Part shown: positions 52,962 to 63,250 of the stretch, in pieces
Position numbering within the stretch: position 1 is the first letter of the stretch
How the letters are laid out: each line of letters begins with the position of its first letter
NCBI GenBank assembly: GCA_037953745.1
Contig: JBAKBP010003128.1
Span: 1-64,000 of the forward strand
Length of the DNA: 64,000 nt
Reading direction: 5' to 3'
From: Lithodes maja
Taxonomy: Eukaryota > Arthropoda > Malacostraca > Decapoda > Lithodidae
Notes under the pieces: generated by a model
The model's input: only the letters and a program-made list of their open reading frames with translations
Database searches by the model: none
Told to the model about the DNA's origin: nothing
Made by a program: the position numbers and the translations under genes

Positions 52962-53590
52962 CATTAACCTAACCTAACTTAACCTAAATTTATTTGGGGC
53001 TATTAAAAGGTTAGGTTAGGTTAGTTTTTTTGGTTAGGTTAATATTAGCTAAAGAAAAAAAAAAAGCCAAGAAAACATATTTTCCGGTGGATAAAAAGTA
53101 TATAGCAATGAAGCATAGAATGATAGGAACCCAAAACTACCATTAGAAATGAGATCCCAGCTGTGGTGCGACTCGTAAATATTGACCAAATTGGATACAC
53201 GATGAGTTGATGCTCCCTCACCCCCCCTTGATTTATTGTCCTCCTCATAAATGTAGCTCTGTAAGGGGGCAAAAACAGGTTGCCGCTATTTCGTTTTTGT
53301 GAGTAACGCTCACGCCATTTATTGGGTGAATTGCACCCACCGGATCATTTAAAACACGAAGTGGATTAGAGTCGAAGGATTCATTGTGCGCAATGCTTTG
53401 TTTACGGTCGAGACATTATTTTAGTGTTATTTTTCTGTGTAATCGGGTTTTTTCAAGTGTCGATAACGAAATTCCTTCATGCGGACTATAATGAGAAAAA
53501 TATGGCTAGTCTATTGATCCCTATTTTCCCTAATAAATTGTTTGTAATAGGGCGGATGTAGTGTCCTTGAAGATTATCTTCTGGCCTCCC
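52040..53590. mobile_element. TIR transposon family X, copy 3 (composite)
   Basis: 52060-52510 is the inverted counterpart of 45950-46260 (GTATAGGCTATCCTAGTG; ATTATAGGTGGGGGCTGC). 52510-53590 runs parallel to 46260-47274 and ends CCTATTTTCCCTAATAAATT then GTGTCCTTGAAGATTATC, the outer terminus. A fragment like repeat Z lies at about 52205-52300. No transposase seen. Confidence 0.6.
52804..53187. mobile_element. Foldback element with TTAGG-type loop in family X
   Basis: 384 bp with terminal inverted repeats of about 115 bp, GGTCAATATTTACGAGTC and its complement, and a perfect 8-bp target duplication AAATTGGA (52796-52803, 53188-53195). The loop holds a T-run of about 47 and inverted telomere-like tracts (TAACCTAACCT and GGTTAGGTTAGG). 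Non-coding. Confidence 0.92.
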
Positions 53591-53612
53591 TATAATGAAC
53601 AGGGTATAATGT

Positions 53613-53814
53613 ATTGAACACTTTCAGTACGGGCGACGTCTTTGAGTTATATTCTGACTTTTTGTAAATGGTTTTATTCAGTTTAGGAAAGACCTCTAGC
53701 AATAAGGCTCACCATCTAAATTAACCATCTTAGCAACTTATTCCTAAAAGGCTAAAAATTTTCTAAATATAGTTAGAATGAAATATAATAAGTCCCCCGC
53801 ATTGAAAGGGTTAA
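53613..53814. mobile_element. MITE family P1, diverged
   Basis: TTGAACACTTTCAGTACGGG to CCCGCATTGAAAGGGTTAA; internal AGTTTAGGAAAGACCTC. Confidence 0.7.
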
Positions 53815-53817
53815 TGT

Positions 53818-53942
53818 ATGTGTGTATATAATCAGGCTCATACCCCATAGCTGGGGGTGGCTGACTCGAGACCGAGCCAGAACCGAGAAAAAACTTGCCC
53901 ATAAAAATTGACGGAAAAATCGCTCGTGTGACAGCGGCTTAA
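53818..53942 (-). mobile_element. Fragments of the (TAGA)n retroelement 3' end and a P6 right end
   Basis: 53834-53895 (CTGGGGGTGGCTGACTCG) resembles the 3' end of 8881-9308 on the minus strand. 53896-53942 (CGCTCGTGTGACAGCGGC then TTAA) is the right terminus of P6. Confidence 0.55.
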
Positions 53943-53953
53943 GAAAAGTAGTA

Positions 53954-54282
53954 CAGTAGTAAACCCTCGCTCGCTCGGAATTCCAAGGCTTTCGGACAAG
54001 CATTTCAATTCGAACTCATGGTTCAGCCTTTCGGATTTGTCCGAAAGGCTGAGAAAATACCTCCGTCCTTTTCGGACTACCCTTTCGGATTTGTCCGAAA
54101 GGCTGAGAAAAATTAAATTGCATTCAGACCAAAGAGCCGAAGTTTATAAACTTCGGACATTATTTCAGACATTCGGACAAGTCCGAATGCTGATGTGTGA
54201 GTTCGGACTCGGCCCTTTCGGACTTTTGATTCTTTCGGACAGGGGTCTCCCCCAATTAGTCCGAAAGAGCGAGGGTTTACTG
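53954..54282. mobile_element. Tc1/mariner- or pogo-like MITE rich in GTCCGAA
   Basis: Ends CAGTAGTAAACCCTCGCTCG and CGAGCGAGGG-like complement (GAGCGAGGGTTTACTG); TA on the left, TG on the right. The interior carries about ten TTCGGAC/GTCCGAA words in both directions, including a repeated CCTTTCGGATTTGTCCG block (about 54029 and 54079). Confidence 0.75.
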
Positions 54283-54362
54283 TGCAGGAAAAGACACCTA
54301 AACGGATAAGGTTGAGTAGAGGATGCCAAACCTCACTGTGGACAGGACCAGCCCTCACCCAT
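54283..54362 (+). mobile_element. Repeat family Z, 3' fragment
   Basis: GAGGATGCCAAACCTCACTG and GGACCAGCCCTCACCCATA match 11900-11947. Confidence 0.6.
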
Positions 54363-54418
54363 AATCACACTCTATATACTGTACTCGGGCACATACAATT
54401 TATTTATTTTGCATTTAC

Positions 54419-54420
54419 TG

Positions 54421-54446
<26 letters not shown>
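54419..54446. repeat. Poly-T run
   Basis: About 27 consecutive T. Confidence 0.95.
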
Positions 54447-54451
<5 letters not shown>

Positions 54452-54465
54452 GTCTTGGTGATGTA

Positions 54466-54668
54466 CAGTCGCACTAATAAGTCATGTCCCGGCACCAATT
54501 ATGTTATGATCAATATTTGGCATCCGCAATATTTACACACGATTTCTTCTTTTTGAATGAGATATACAACTATGTTCCTACACTTACTCCAACATCTGAC
54601 AGACATTAATACAGCACAGAGCAAGCCAATCGTAATGACAGTGAAGACATGACTTATTAGCGCGACTG
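54466..54668. mobile_element. Tc1/mariner-type MITE with TA duplication
   Basis: 203 bp; ends CAGTCGCACTAATAAGTC and GACTTATTAGCGCGACTG (one mismatch), flanked by TA on both sides. It lies 44 bp upstream of the LINE leader frame. Confidence 0.88.
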
Positions 54669-54711
54669 TACCATAATGTGTGTGATAACCCGGGTTGATT
54701 CAAGTTCCGCC

Positions 54712-54948
54712 ATGGCGTCTGGAGGGGAGGTCCCACTAGCTTCTCCCGCTACTAACCCCTCTTGTACCTCACCTATCATGCATGTAACCCCCTCAAATGA
54801 CCCCACAGACAACGACCAATGGTTAGATAGTGCCTTCCATTCTCGTAATAACGCAAAATCATCCAAAATACATAGGCGGCATGGTGACCAACAAACCCCA
54901 GCGGTAAGCCCAAACATCGCTGGTAAGTACCAGACCGGAGACAGGTAA
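54712..54948 (+). CDS. Short leader frame upstream of LINE ORF2 (79 aa)
   Basis: ATG at 54712 (an in-frame ATG also at 54676) gives a Pro/Ser/Thr-rich 78-residue peptide starting MASGGEVPLASPATNP, ending TAA/TGA-type stop at 54946-54948. No zinc knuckle or RRM is seen, so it may be a truncated ORF1 or simply leader sequence. It is followed after about 30 bp by the LINE EN-RT frame. Confidence 0.35.
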   Translation: MASGGEVPLASPATNPSCTSPIMHVTPSNDPTDNDQWLDSAFHSRNNAKSSKIHRRHGDQQTPAVSPNIAGKYQTGDR

Positions 54949-54979
54949 TGACCGGAGACAGCGAGGACCGAGGACAGCC

Positions 54980-57845
54980 ATGAACATAAATGTAGATCCG
55001 ACAAGAACCAAAAATATTATTAAAGCGCGTTCCGTGATTTCTAAAATAACAAATTTAAAGGTTTTCTATGCAAACGCTCGTAGCATACGCAATAAATTTT
55101 CAGATTTAGAGGAGCTAGTGTTTACAGAAAATTATGATGTGATTGGCATAACAGAATCTTGGCTCAATACAGAAGATAGAGACTTTTTAGCAGAGTATTC
55201 ACTTCCCGGTTATGTAATGTTTGAGAAAAGCCGAATAAATCGAAATGGAGGTGGCGTTTTACTTTATATCAAAGAAAGTCTTAACCCTACCCTCTTGTCA
55301 AAACCTCAAATTGTGAACGTCGACGCATCTTTTGTGCTAATAAAGAATAATAAAGGTACCAAAATAATACTTGCATTAATATACAGACCTCCAGCTCAAT
55401 CAGTGCAAACTGACCGAGAAATTTACGAACAAATTGCAGATGTAAGTAACTCGCAAGATACCGTAATTTTTGGTGACTTTAATTTACCTGTGACCAAGTG
55501 GGGAGATACTCTTACTTCACACTCCGGACATGACTTGTATACGAACTTGCAAGAGAGTTCGCTTTATCAATTTGTTGGAACGCCGACCCGTGGTAATAAC
55601 GTTCTTGACATTGTACTTGCAACAAAAGAAGAATTAATAGAGAATTTGAATGTTGGTGATGAATTCAGTAACAGCGACCATCATACGATAACTTTCACTT
55701 TAAACTTTACTAGTAACGAACCAAATAGTAGCATCGAAAAAGTCCCTAATTTCAAGAAAGCAAACTTTCCTAAACTTAGAGCTATGTTTAAAGAAACTGA
55801 CTGGAGCTTTTTAATTCACAATAACGACATAAATACATCTTGGAAGTTATTCGAAGCCACTTACCTAAAAGCAGTGCAAGACTGCATACCATCGAAAACT
55901 CGGCGTCCAGGCCATAATAATAAGCCCAAATGGTGGAATAAAGATATTTCAAACTGCCTGCTTGCTAAAAAATTTGCTAATGATAGATTAAAATCCTCAC
56001 AAAATGACGAAGAACAGCTGAAATTTGTAGAGCTACGACGCAAAGCCAAAAAGTTAATTAAGCAAAGTAAAAAGACCTTAGAGTTACATATTGCGAATCA
56101 AAGTAAAACAAACCCGAAAGAATTCTATAGTTATATCAGAAAGAAAAAAGTAGTTACTTCAACTGTTGGACCGTTAGTCGATGAAAATGGAGAATACACC
56201 AAAGACGAAGAACAAATGAGTAATGCCTTCAATACCTTCTTTGCATCAGTTTTTACAACAGAAGACCTCAGTGATATCCCTACACCATCGCCGATTCAGA
56301 TTGATAATTCAGATGTTTTAAGCAATATCACCGTTACAGAGAGAGAAGTATTGAATTGTTTAGATAAACTCAAGGTAAATAAAATGCCTGAACCTGATAC
56401 AATCTCGCCTAGAGTTCTAAAGGAAGCTAAGGATGAGCTCTCTAAACCACTGACATTACTATTCAATAAATCCTTGCAGTCTGGAACTATGCCCGATCAG
56501 TGGAAGCTAGCCAACGTAACACCGATATTCAAAAAAGGCAGCAAATCCCTATCCAGTAACTATCGTCCAATTAGCTTAACCTCAGTTGTATGTAAAATGC
56601 TAGAAACGGTCATAAGAGACAGACTCGTAAATCACTTAGAGGAAAATAACATACTTAAAGATACTCAACACGGCTTTCGTAAAAAACGTTCCTGTTTAAC
56701 AAACCTCTTAGACTTCTTCCACGATATCCTCAACCTCTACGATGAGAGTAAAGCTGTAGATATTATATACCTTGATTTTCAAAAGGCCTTTGACAAAGTT
56801 CCCCACAAACGTTTACTGCTAAAACTAAAAGCGCATGGAATACAAGACGGTGTGTTGAAATGGATAGAAAATTGGCTCAGCGACAGAAAGCAAAGAGTAG
56901 TCATAAACGGTAAGGCATGTAAGTAGCGGGGTACCCCAGGGATCGGTACTAGGACCAATTCTCTTTCTAATTTACATCAACGACATAGATGAGGGTCTCA
57001 CCTGTACAATCTCAAAATTTGCTGACGATACAAAAATTGCAAATAGCGTACTCTCAAAAGAACAAGTTGACGATATGCAACACAATCTAGATAAATTGTC
57101 ATGTTGGGCCCAAATTTGGCAAATGAGTTTCAATGCGGATAAATGTAAAGTACTACATATCGGATACCTAAATGAGAAAGCAAACTATTCGATGAATGGC
57201 ACTCAGCTTAAGAATGTAAACAGAGAAACCGATCTGGGAGTAACAATATCGAGTAACCTAAAACCGAGTCAACAATGTTCAGAAGTTGTTAAGAAGGCAA
57301 ACAAAATAATTGGCTTTATAGGCAGGTCATTTGAGCATAAATCCAAAGAAGTTATCCTAACCCTTTACAATTCCTTAGTCCGCCCTCTTCTGGAATACTG
57401 CGTTCAATCCTGGTGCCCTTATTACCAAAAAGATATAAACAAGCTAGAACGAGTTCAACGTAGAGTTACCAAAATGATACCTAGCCTAAAGAACAAACCA
57501 TACGAAGAGCGTCTTAGAGAATTAAATCTATTTCCTTTAACCCAGCGCAGATTAAGAGGCGACTTAATTCAAGTGTTCAAAATCATCAAAGGCATCGACA
57601 ATATGAACTGTAGTAAGTACTTCACTATCGACCAATCTAATTACACGCGGGGAAACGGTTGCAAAATTATTGGTAAATCTTTTAACTCGCACGAATCTAA
57701 GAATTTCTTCTTCAATCGAGTTGTCAACTTGTGGAATGGGCTTCCCCGAAACGTTATAGACTGCATCACCGTTGATTCATTTAAACTCTGCCTAGACAAA
57801 TATCTCGCATCAAACCCGCGACTGACTGCGTTTGTAAATGAATAA
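54980..57845 (+). pseudogene. LINE endonuclease-RT broken by a 14-bp deletion
   Basis: First part 54980-56926 carries the complete endonuclease (NARSIRNKF, TESW, YRPP, GDFN, SDH) and the RT up to INGKA. There, 14 bp present in the sister copy are missing between GGTAAGGCAT and GTAAGTAGCGG, giving a stop at 56924-56926. The remaining RT (GVPQGSVLGP, FADDTK) and C-terminus lie in another frame, 56919-57845. The conserved KTPGPD motif also reads KMPEPD here (near 56380). Otherwise little decayed, so inactivation looks recent. Confidence 0.92.
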
Positions 57846-58078
57846 CTTTATTTTATCCCCCCCTCAGTTCCTAACCCATCTGTCCCCTACTAACTTCCTA
57901 ATCCTGCCACGGACATTAGTTCCAGGGCAGTAATTCCCTTTCCAATGTTCCCTTACCCACTCTAAACCACTGTTTGGACACTTGATCCTCAGTGTTTTGG
58001 AGGACAAGCAACCTAGAAGGGTCACTGGATCTGTTGTTGCTTGATTTCCTTTGTACTCCTTTGTACTCCTTTGTACCC
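54980..58078 (+). mobile_element. CR1/L2-group LINE, second copy
   Basis: Same family as 3871-7162, opposite strand, roughly 95% or more alike by eye. The EN-RT frame is broken once (see the gene entry). 3' UTR 57846-58078 with the tail CCTTTGTACTCCTTTGTACT. Confidence 0.9.
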
Positions 58079-58080
58079 CT

Positions 58081-59300
58081 CCCAAACTTTTCATACCATA
58101 CTAGTCAAACCCAAAGATGCAGCATTCTTCTCCAAGGACACAAAGTACCTCGAGTTCTTCACAAACATTGAACAACATCTCCACATTACTGCCCTGAACG
58201 TACGATTAAACAAAGATAAGGGCATACTGGCAGTGGACACTGACACTGAACTTAGCACCTCAGTAATAGACAATGCTTTACAAACCACCAACATCGGACA
58301 ATGGGAAGTACAGTGTCCTTACCTAGGGATAACCAGCAACTTTCCCACAGTATCATAAGCATCCCCACCTACATAACTGTAGAGGAAATCACCAGCAGTC
58401 TACTAGAAACAGAAATAGGCCTAGATAGCAATATAGTCAATGTCATTAGATTTACGGATAAAGACTATACTACTGGGGAGCTGTGCCCCTCAAAAAGAGT
58501 GCGGATCACTTCTCGATCCCCCCTCCCCACAATGATCAAAGTTGCCACTTTCCAGCGCACTGTCACCCCCTACACCCCACCGCCCCTCAGCTGCAGGAAG
58601 TGCAAAAGATGGGGCCACCTGACCAAAAACTGCCGAACAACATCGATCCATTGCGCCAAATGCGCTCGACCACATCCAACCAGTGAATGCACGAGCACAG
58701 AATTCAGATGTCCAAACTGCGGTGGAGACCACCCATCCACCTCAAACACCTGCCCAGAATTTTTAAAGGCAAAATAACCCTCAGGGAGCCAGTACTACGA
58801 ATAAAATCCAGGAACAAGTTGCATCAGTACCACTAGCAAGGGAACAAGGTGCATCAGTGCAAACTGTGCAACCAGAATACCGTCCGCTAGTGGGAAACAA
58901 GCCTAGCCCTCACCCCAGCACATCATATTCCCATGTCTTACAGAATCATAACCCCACAACTATGACATCCCACAATTATCTAACAAACTTTCCCACCCAC
59001 CCACAACACAACTCAAACACTAGGCCACAAGCACCAAACCCCAAAGACCAAGGCAAGCACATAAACATAATTAACACCATAACATCATTGCCAATGGAGG
59101 AGCAGCTACACATAATGGCCTCCATCATCAGCAACCTCCAACATGCTGTACAAACAAAATATAATGACACTGATACAGATGGTGGACCATCTTCCACCAA
59201 CATAACCATACCGCCACCCTCACAACAACCAGACCCCCCACATATGCTTTGCCAAGTCCCTCCACCAGGCCCAAAACCCCCCCTACCACACTCATCATAA
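58081..59300 (+). pseudogene. LINE ORF1 (Gag-like) with three zinc knuckles, frameshifted
   Basis: The frame from about 58090 (SKDTKYLEFFTNIEQHL...) shifts near 58330 into the frame ending at 58775-58777, which holds CRKCKRWGHLTKNC, CAKCARPHPTSEC and CPNCGGDHPSTSNTC: tandem CCHC knuckles typical of Jockey/CR1/I-type ORF1 nucleic-acid-binding proteins. A third frame (58857-59300) continues as a Pro/Ser/Thr-rich tail. The RT of this element does not follow; it may be a different LINE fused to the 3' end of the one upstream. Confidence 0.75.
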
Positions 59301-59315
59301 CACAACACCTACAGT

Positions 59316-59480
59316 ACCAGTAGCTACAACAGTCACAGCACCATCAATACTGGAGGCTACAACTGCAACAGCCACTACACCACCAGCACCAGTAGCTACA
59401 ACAGTCACAGCACCATCAATACTGGAGGCTACAACTGCAACAGCCACAACACCACCAGCACCAGTAGCTACAGCTATCAC
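59316..59480 (+). repeat. 72-bp tandem repeat (Thr/Ala/Pro-rich codons)
   Basis: The unit starting ACCAGTAGCTACAACAG occurs at 59316, 59388 and (partly) 59460. 72 bp is 24 codons, so expansion may have happened while part of ORF1. Confidence 0.9.
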
Positions 59481-60030
59481 AACCACCACCAGTAACGGTA
59501 GCTGCAACTAGCACAAGTTGCACAACATCTCCAGTACCGGTAGATACAACTACCGGTACCACAGCACCACCAGCGAATACATCAGCTCCTACAGCTTCAC
59601 CCACCCCACAACCATCACCAGAGTCACCAGAGTGCACGATGACCCAAGTCAACAGAGCAACAGCCCACGAAACAACAACAACAACAAATAATAATAACTG
59701 ATACTGGTACCAGTACTGGGAATACCAGCCAACCCAAAAGCATCCCAACCGAAAAAAACCCAAATGAAAGTAAAAAAACACAAACAAAAACAACCGACAG
59801 TAAAAGCAAAAGCCAACGAAACCCCACCATCAAAACAGCAAATTTTCAGCACCCCAAAAAAAGCCAAAACAACACCACCCATACCCAGACCCAGACCCAG
59901 ACCCAACATCCATCATCACCACCACCTCAGGATAACCGCTACAGAAACCTCAGAAACCCCAACAAAAAACGTTAGTACAAGGAGGAACTTTCAACATCAA
60001 GCATAGGAAACTTACCACAACACAGGAAAC
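59481..60030 (+). other. A/C-rich low-complexity sequence
   Basis: Continues the Thr/Pro/Lys-rich composition, with a CCAGAC hexamer run at about 59884-59903. No further domain recognised. Confidence 0.5.
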
Positions 60031-60245
60031 ATGTCATCGCCTCAACCCTGGGAACCTTCATCAGAACAACACTCCACAACACAGCAAACATGTCATCGCC
60101 TCAACCCTAGGGACCTTCATCAGAACAACACAACACAGCAAACATGTCATCGCCTCAACCCTAGGGACCTTCATCAGAACAACACAACACAACACAGCAA
60201 ACATGTCATCGCCTCAACCCTAGGAACCTTCATCAGAACAAACAA
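60031..60245. repeat. 54-59 bp tandem repeat
   Basis: Four units starting ATGTCATCGCCTCAACCC at 60031, 60090, 60144 and 60203. Confidence 0.95.
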
Positions 60246-60321
60246 AATCACAAGCATATAAAATTACCACCCAACTGAATAACCATCCCCACACAGTACA
60301 CCAACAGAATACACATAAAAC

Positions 60322-60484
60322 AGTACTGTACTGTACCTCCACTGATCATCATCATCATCTCTGACTTCACCCTCAACGCCTCGCCTTGACTTAAATCACC
60401 CCGACCGAGCAGTACTGTACTGTACCACCACCGATCATCATCATCAACATCTCTGACCTCCCCCACAACTTGACTTAAATCACC
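60322..60484. repeat. Direct duplication of about 86 bp
   Basis: CAGTACTGTACTGTACC...GATCATCATCATC...CTTGACTTAAATCACCC occurs twice, at about 60322 and 60409. Confidence 0.85.
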
Positions 60485-60675
60485 CTGACTTTAAAAGATG
60501 ACAACAAACTATCTCTCTAAACAATATAAAACTCACCTTTACTATCTCTCCTAACTCCTATTATACTAACACAACTTTTCTTTTCACCCCGCTTAAAATG
60601 CCTGTGCAGTAATCTGGAGACACCGCAACCCTCCAAGCAAACTGCACATTTAACCCGTCGAGCCCCGGCTGATTA

Positions 60676-61112
60676 TTAACCCGTCCAGCCCCGGCTAGTT
60701 TTGTAATGTTTGTTCACCAGAACCCGGCCGGTTTTCAAAAAATGGTTTTATTCCAGAAACAATAGCGAATGGGTTAGGAATGAAGGAAAAACCACTAAAA
60801 ACCTATCAAACAGCTCAAAGAATGGTCCTACAGAGCCCCCGAAAATGTATTTTACAAGAGTAAAAAATTGAAGGCAATTTCCCCCCAAAACCAGGTTATT
60901 GCGTGCTCACGCGCACGCACGTGGACTTTGAGAGTTTTCAACCATAGGCACGGTTGCGTGGGATACGTACACAGTTCCCATACAAATCTGAGCCCTCTCG
61001 AGTGGCTACACCTGAAGTTACGGTCGGAGCAATTAGTGTGACTCGTTAGACGCGTCGCTGGGGCTGTGCGTTACATACATCGCCGACGCGTCGCTGGTGC
61101 TGGACGGGTTAA
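60676..61112 (+). mobile_element. MITE family P3 with a 26-bp stub of another copy
   Basis: TTAACCCGTCCAGCCCCGGC to GGTGCTGGACGGGTTAA. Immediately upstream, 60650-60675 is the first 26 bp of a second P3 copy, so one P3 is inserted at a TTAA created within the other. Confidence 0.88.
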
Positions 61113-61260
61113 ACAATAAGAAGATAACCCGGGTTCGAATCCTGGTGGATCACATATATGCTTTCATTAATTTCATTGGAGGTGTTTGGTGTTGTGGTGA
61201 AATAAATAAATTGATTATGTATTTATTATTTATTTTTTTAATGGGGGTGGCTGACTCGAG
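61113..61260 (+). mobile_element. Truncated SINE 3' part
   Basis: Starts with the B-box-like AACCCGGGTTCGAATCC, then an AT-rich body. A box missing. Adjacent GGGGGTGGCTGACTCGAGAC (61243-61262) resembles the (TAGA)n retroelement end. Confidence 0.45.
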
Positions 61261-61337
61261 ACAGAATAATAGCCAGAATATACAGTACTGCCATATGTGT
61301 CTTATTGGTCATGAAATTAATAAGCTTTTTGTTGCAG

Positions 61338-61434
61338 GTTTACGCGCCACCCAGCCGTGCAGAGGAGGACTCGCCTGAACTTCCCAGAGTAATAGTCATC
61401 GCCGAAACAGCCACCCACCAACTCGAAATATCAG
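61338..61434 (+). CDS. Candidate host exon of unknown protein (97 bp)
   Basis: Good splice signals: CTTTTTGTTGCAG before and CAG then GTGACT after. In the only open frame in context it reads VYAPPSRAEEDSPELPRV... with charged and hydrophobic residues, ending in phase 1. Base composition is more GC-rich than the flanks. No family recognised; no other exon of the gene is identified. Confidence 0.35.
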
Positions 61435-62044
61435 GTGACTTTCTTAACTTTAGCTTCATTTTTGTATGCTCTTTCCATCGGTATCATCAAAATTTGTTTG
61501 ATAGAAATAGGAAGGTCACTTGAGAATACCGCGGCTACCTTGTGGCGCGCCCCTCTACCGTGGGACTCCCCCAGCCTACCTGGGTTTTTTTTTTTTTTTT
61601 TTTTTCTATGTGATTGAGGGAGGCAAAAGGCAGAACTGCCTATAACGATTGCCTCCCCCATAGTTGAAAGAGTGACAGGGCCAATTTACCCCCGTGTCTC
61701 CCATACTGAGACTGTGATTTGTTTCTCATTCACGTAAGACACTCGACTCATATCGTTTGTTATTAGTAAGGGTTATTATTTCTACGTTCATGTTCCATCT
61801 TTGGTGCCATTTTAAGACTGAATATTTTGGCATAATCCTGTATAGCAAGCAACCGTGTATATACAGGGTGTTCCAGTAATGCTTTTCATAAATTATATGG
61901 TGGACTCGTCAGACAAAAATAAGAATACATTACTCTATGAACATGAGGTTGAGTGTTTATAATAACGGAGTTATTACACGATTTAAGTTAACGGTAGATA
62001 CAATGCCATTCAGTCCAAGGGGTAATGTTGCCATTTTAGTGGAT
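61435..62044. other. Spacer with T-run
   Basis: Poly-T at about 61586-61606. TATACAGGGTGTTCCAGTAA at 61859 resembles the start of arthropod mariner-type termini, but no partner end was found. Confidence 0.4.
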
Positions 62045-62224
62045 TATATCCATTTGGCCTTCGCTATCGCTTGCTAGCCTCAAGATAGTGAGCAGTAGCG
62101 ATCTGACTTTTCGGTAGAAAAATATGTCCGGCTTCGCCGGATTTGATTTTTCTACCGAAAAGTCAGATCGCTACTGCTCACTATCTTGAGGCTAGCAAGC
62201 GATAGCGAAGGCCAAATGGATATA
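62045..62224. repeat. Perfect 79-bp inverted repeat with 22-nt loop
   Basis: Arms 62045-62123 and 62146-62224 are exact complements by base-by-base check. The loop contains TCCGG-CTTCG-CCGGA. The outer part (CCTTCGCTATCGCTTGC) and the core recall the P4 palindromic variant. It may be an extreme hairpin MITE. Confidence 0.93.
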
Positions 62225-63250
62225 TTTTTAACAACCAATTCAGAAAATTATGATGTTACAGTGAGGTCCCCGCTTGGATCTTCTGATCACTGTCTGATAC
62301 AGGCCACCTGTCTATCACCTACCACACCTTCCCACTCTGAACCTGTCTTGGTGACTAAATGGCATTACGATAGGGCAGACTGGGAGGGTCTTCAAGGTTT
62401 CTTTATTGATATTCCCTGGACCTCTTTCTTTTCTAATGATGCACACTCCACCTTGAGCCACATACAAGATTTTGTAAAAATTGGAATGGAAACTTTTATT
62501 CCTCATCAAAAGTACAGTAAAAGATCTAATTCACCTAAATGGTTTGACCATAATTGTGCTAGAGTAACTGAACAAAAAGCAATAGCCTACAATGCATACA
62601 CAAGATCAAAAACACATGAAGCCTTTAATTACTTTAGAAACATCAGAAATCATGCCAAAACTGTATTAAACCTAACTAAATCAAACTTTCTCCACAAGCA
62701 GGCAAATAAACTTCTAAATAATCCAAATGATAACAAAATATTTTGGTCTACTCTTAACTCATTTAAATCCAACTTCACTACTGCTTCATCCATTCCACCA
62801 TTAAAATCTCCGACTGGCAATCTTGTAAGTGACCCACGAGGTAAAGCTAACCTTCTTGCGGATATTTTCTCCACCAACTCAACCTTAGATGAAATAAATC
62901 AAGATGTCCCTGTACTTAATTTTAATTCGCCTGAAATTCCCTCACTTAAGATCCACACCAGACATGTCAAAACTATTTTGCAGAATCTCTCGGTAGATAA
63001 GGCTCCTGGTCCAGATGAAATTCCTCCAATAGTACTTAAGAATTGCTCCTTGGTGCTCGCTCCTGTATTGGCAAAATTTTTCCGTCTGTGTACTCGTACC
63101 TCATGCTTCCCAGTACCCTGGAAAGAAGCAAACATCCATCCAGTTCCTAAAAAAGGTGCCTCTTCAGATCCATCAAACTACAGACCAATAGCTATAACTT
63201 CCACTCTTGGTAAAGTCTTTGAAATTATATTAAATAATCACATAATTAAG
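62216..63250 (+). pseudogene. Jockey/CR1-like LINE fragment (EN end and RT start)
   Basis: Open from an ATG at 62216 that lies inside the hairpin's right arm. Carries the endonuclease end SPLGSSDHCLIQA, the linker (SPKWFDHNCARVTEQK, YNAYTRSKTHEAF), and the RT beginning VDKAPGPDEIPP, WKEANIHPVPKKG, NYRPIAITSTLGK. It stops after LNNHIIK, before the RT catalytic Asp, where a different LINE begins. 5' EN is missing, replaced by the hairpin. Confidence 0.85.

Noticed and set aside
45903..53590. One 7.7-kb transposon bounded by the outer family X termini
   Set aside because: Internal termini at about 46248, 47270 and 52500 show several separate copies; no transposase lies between.
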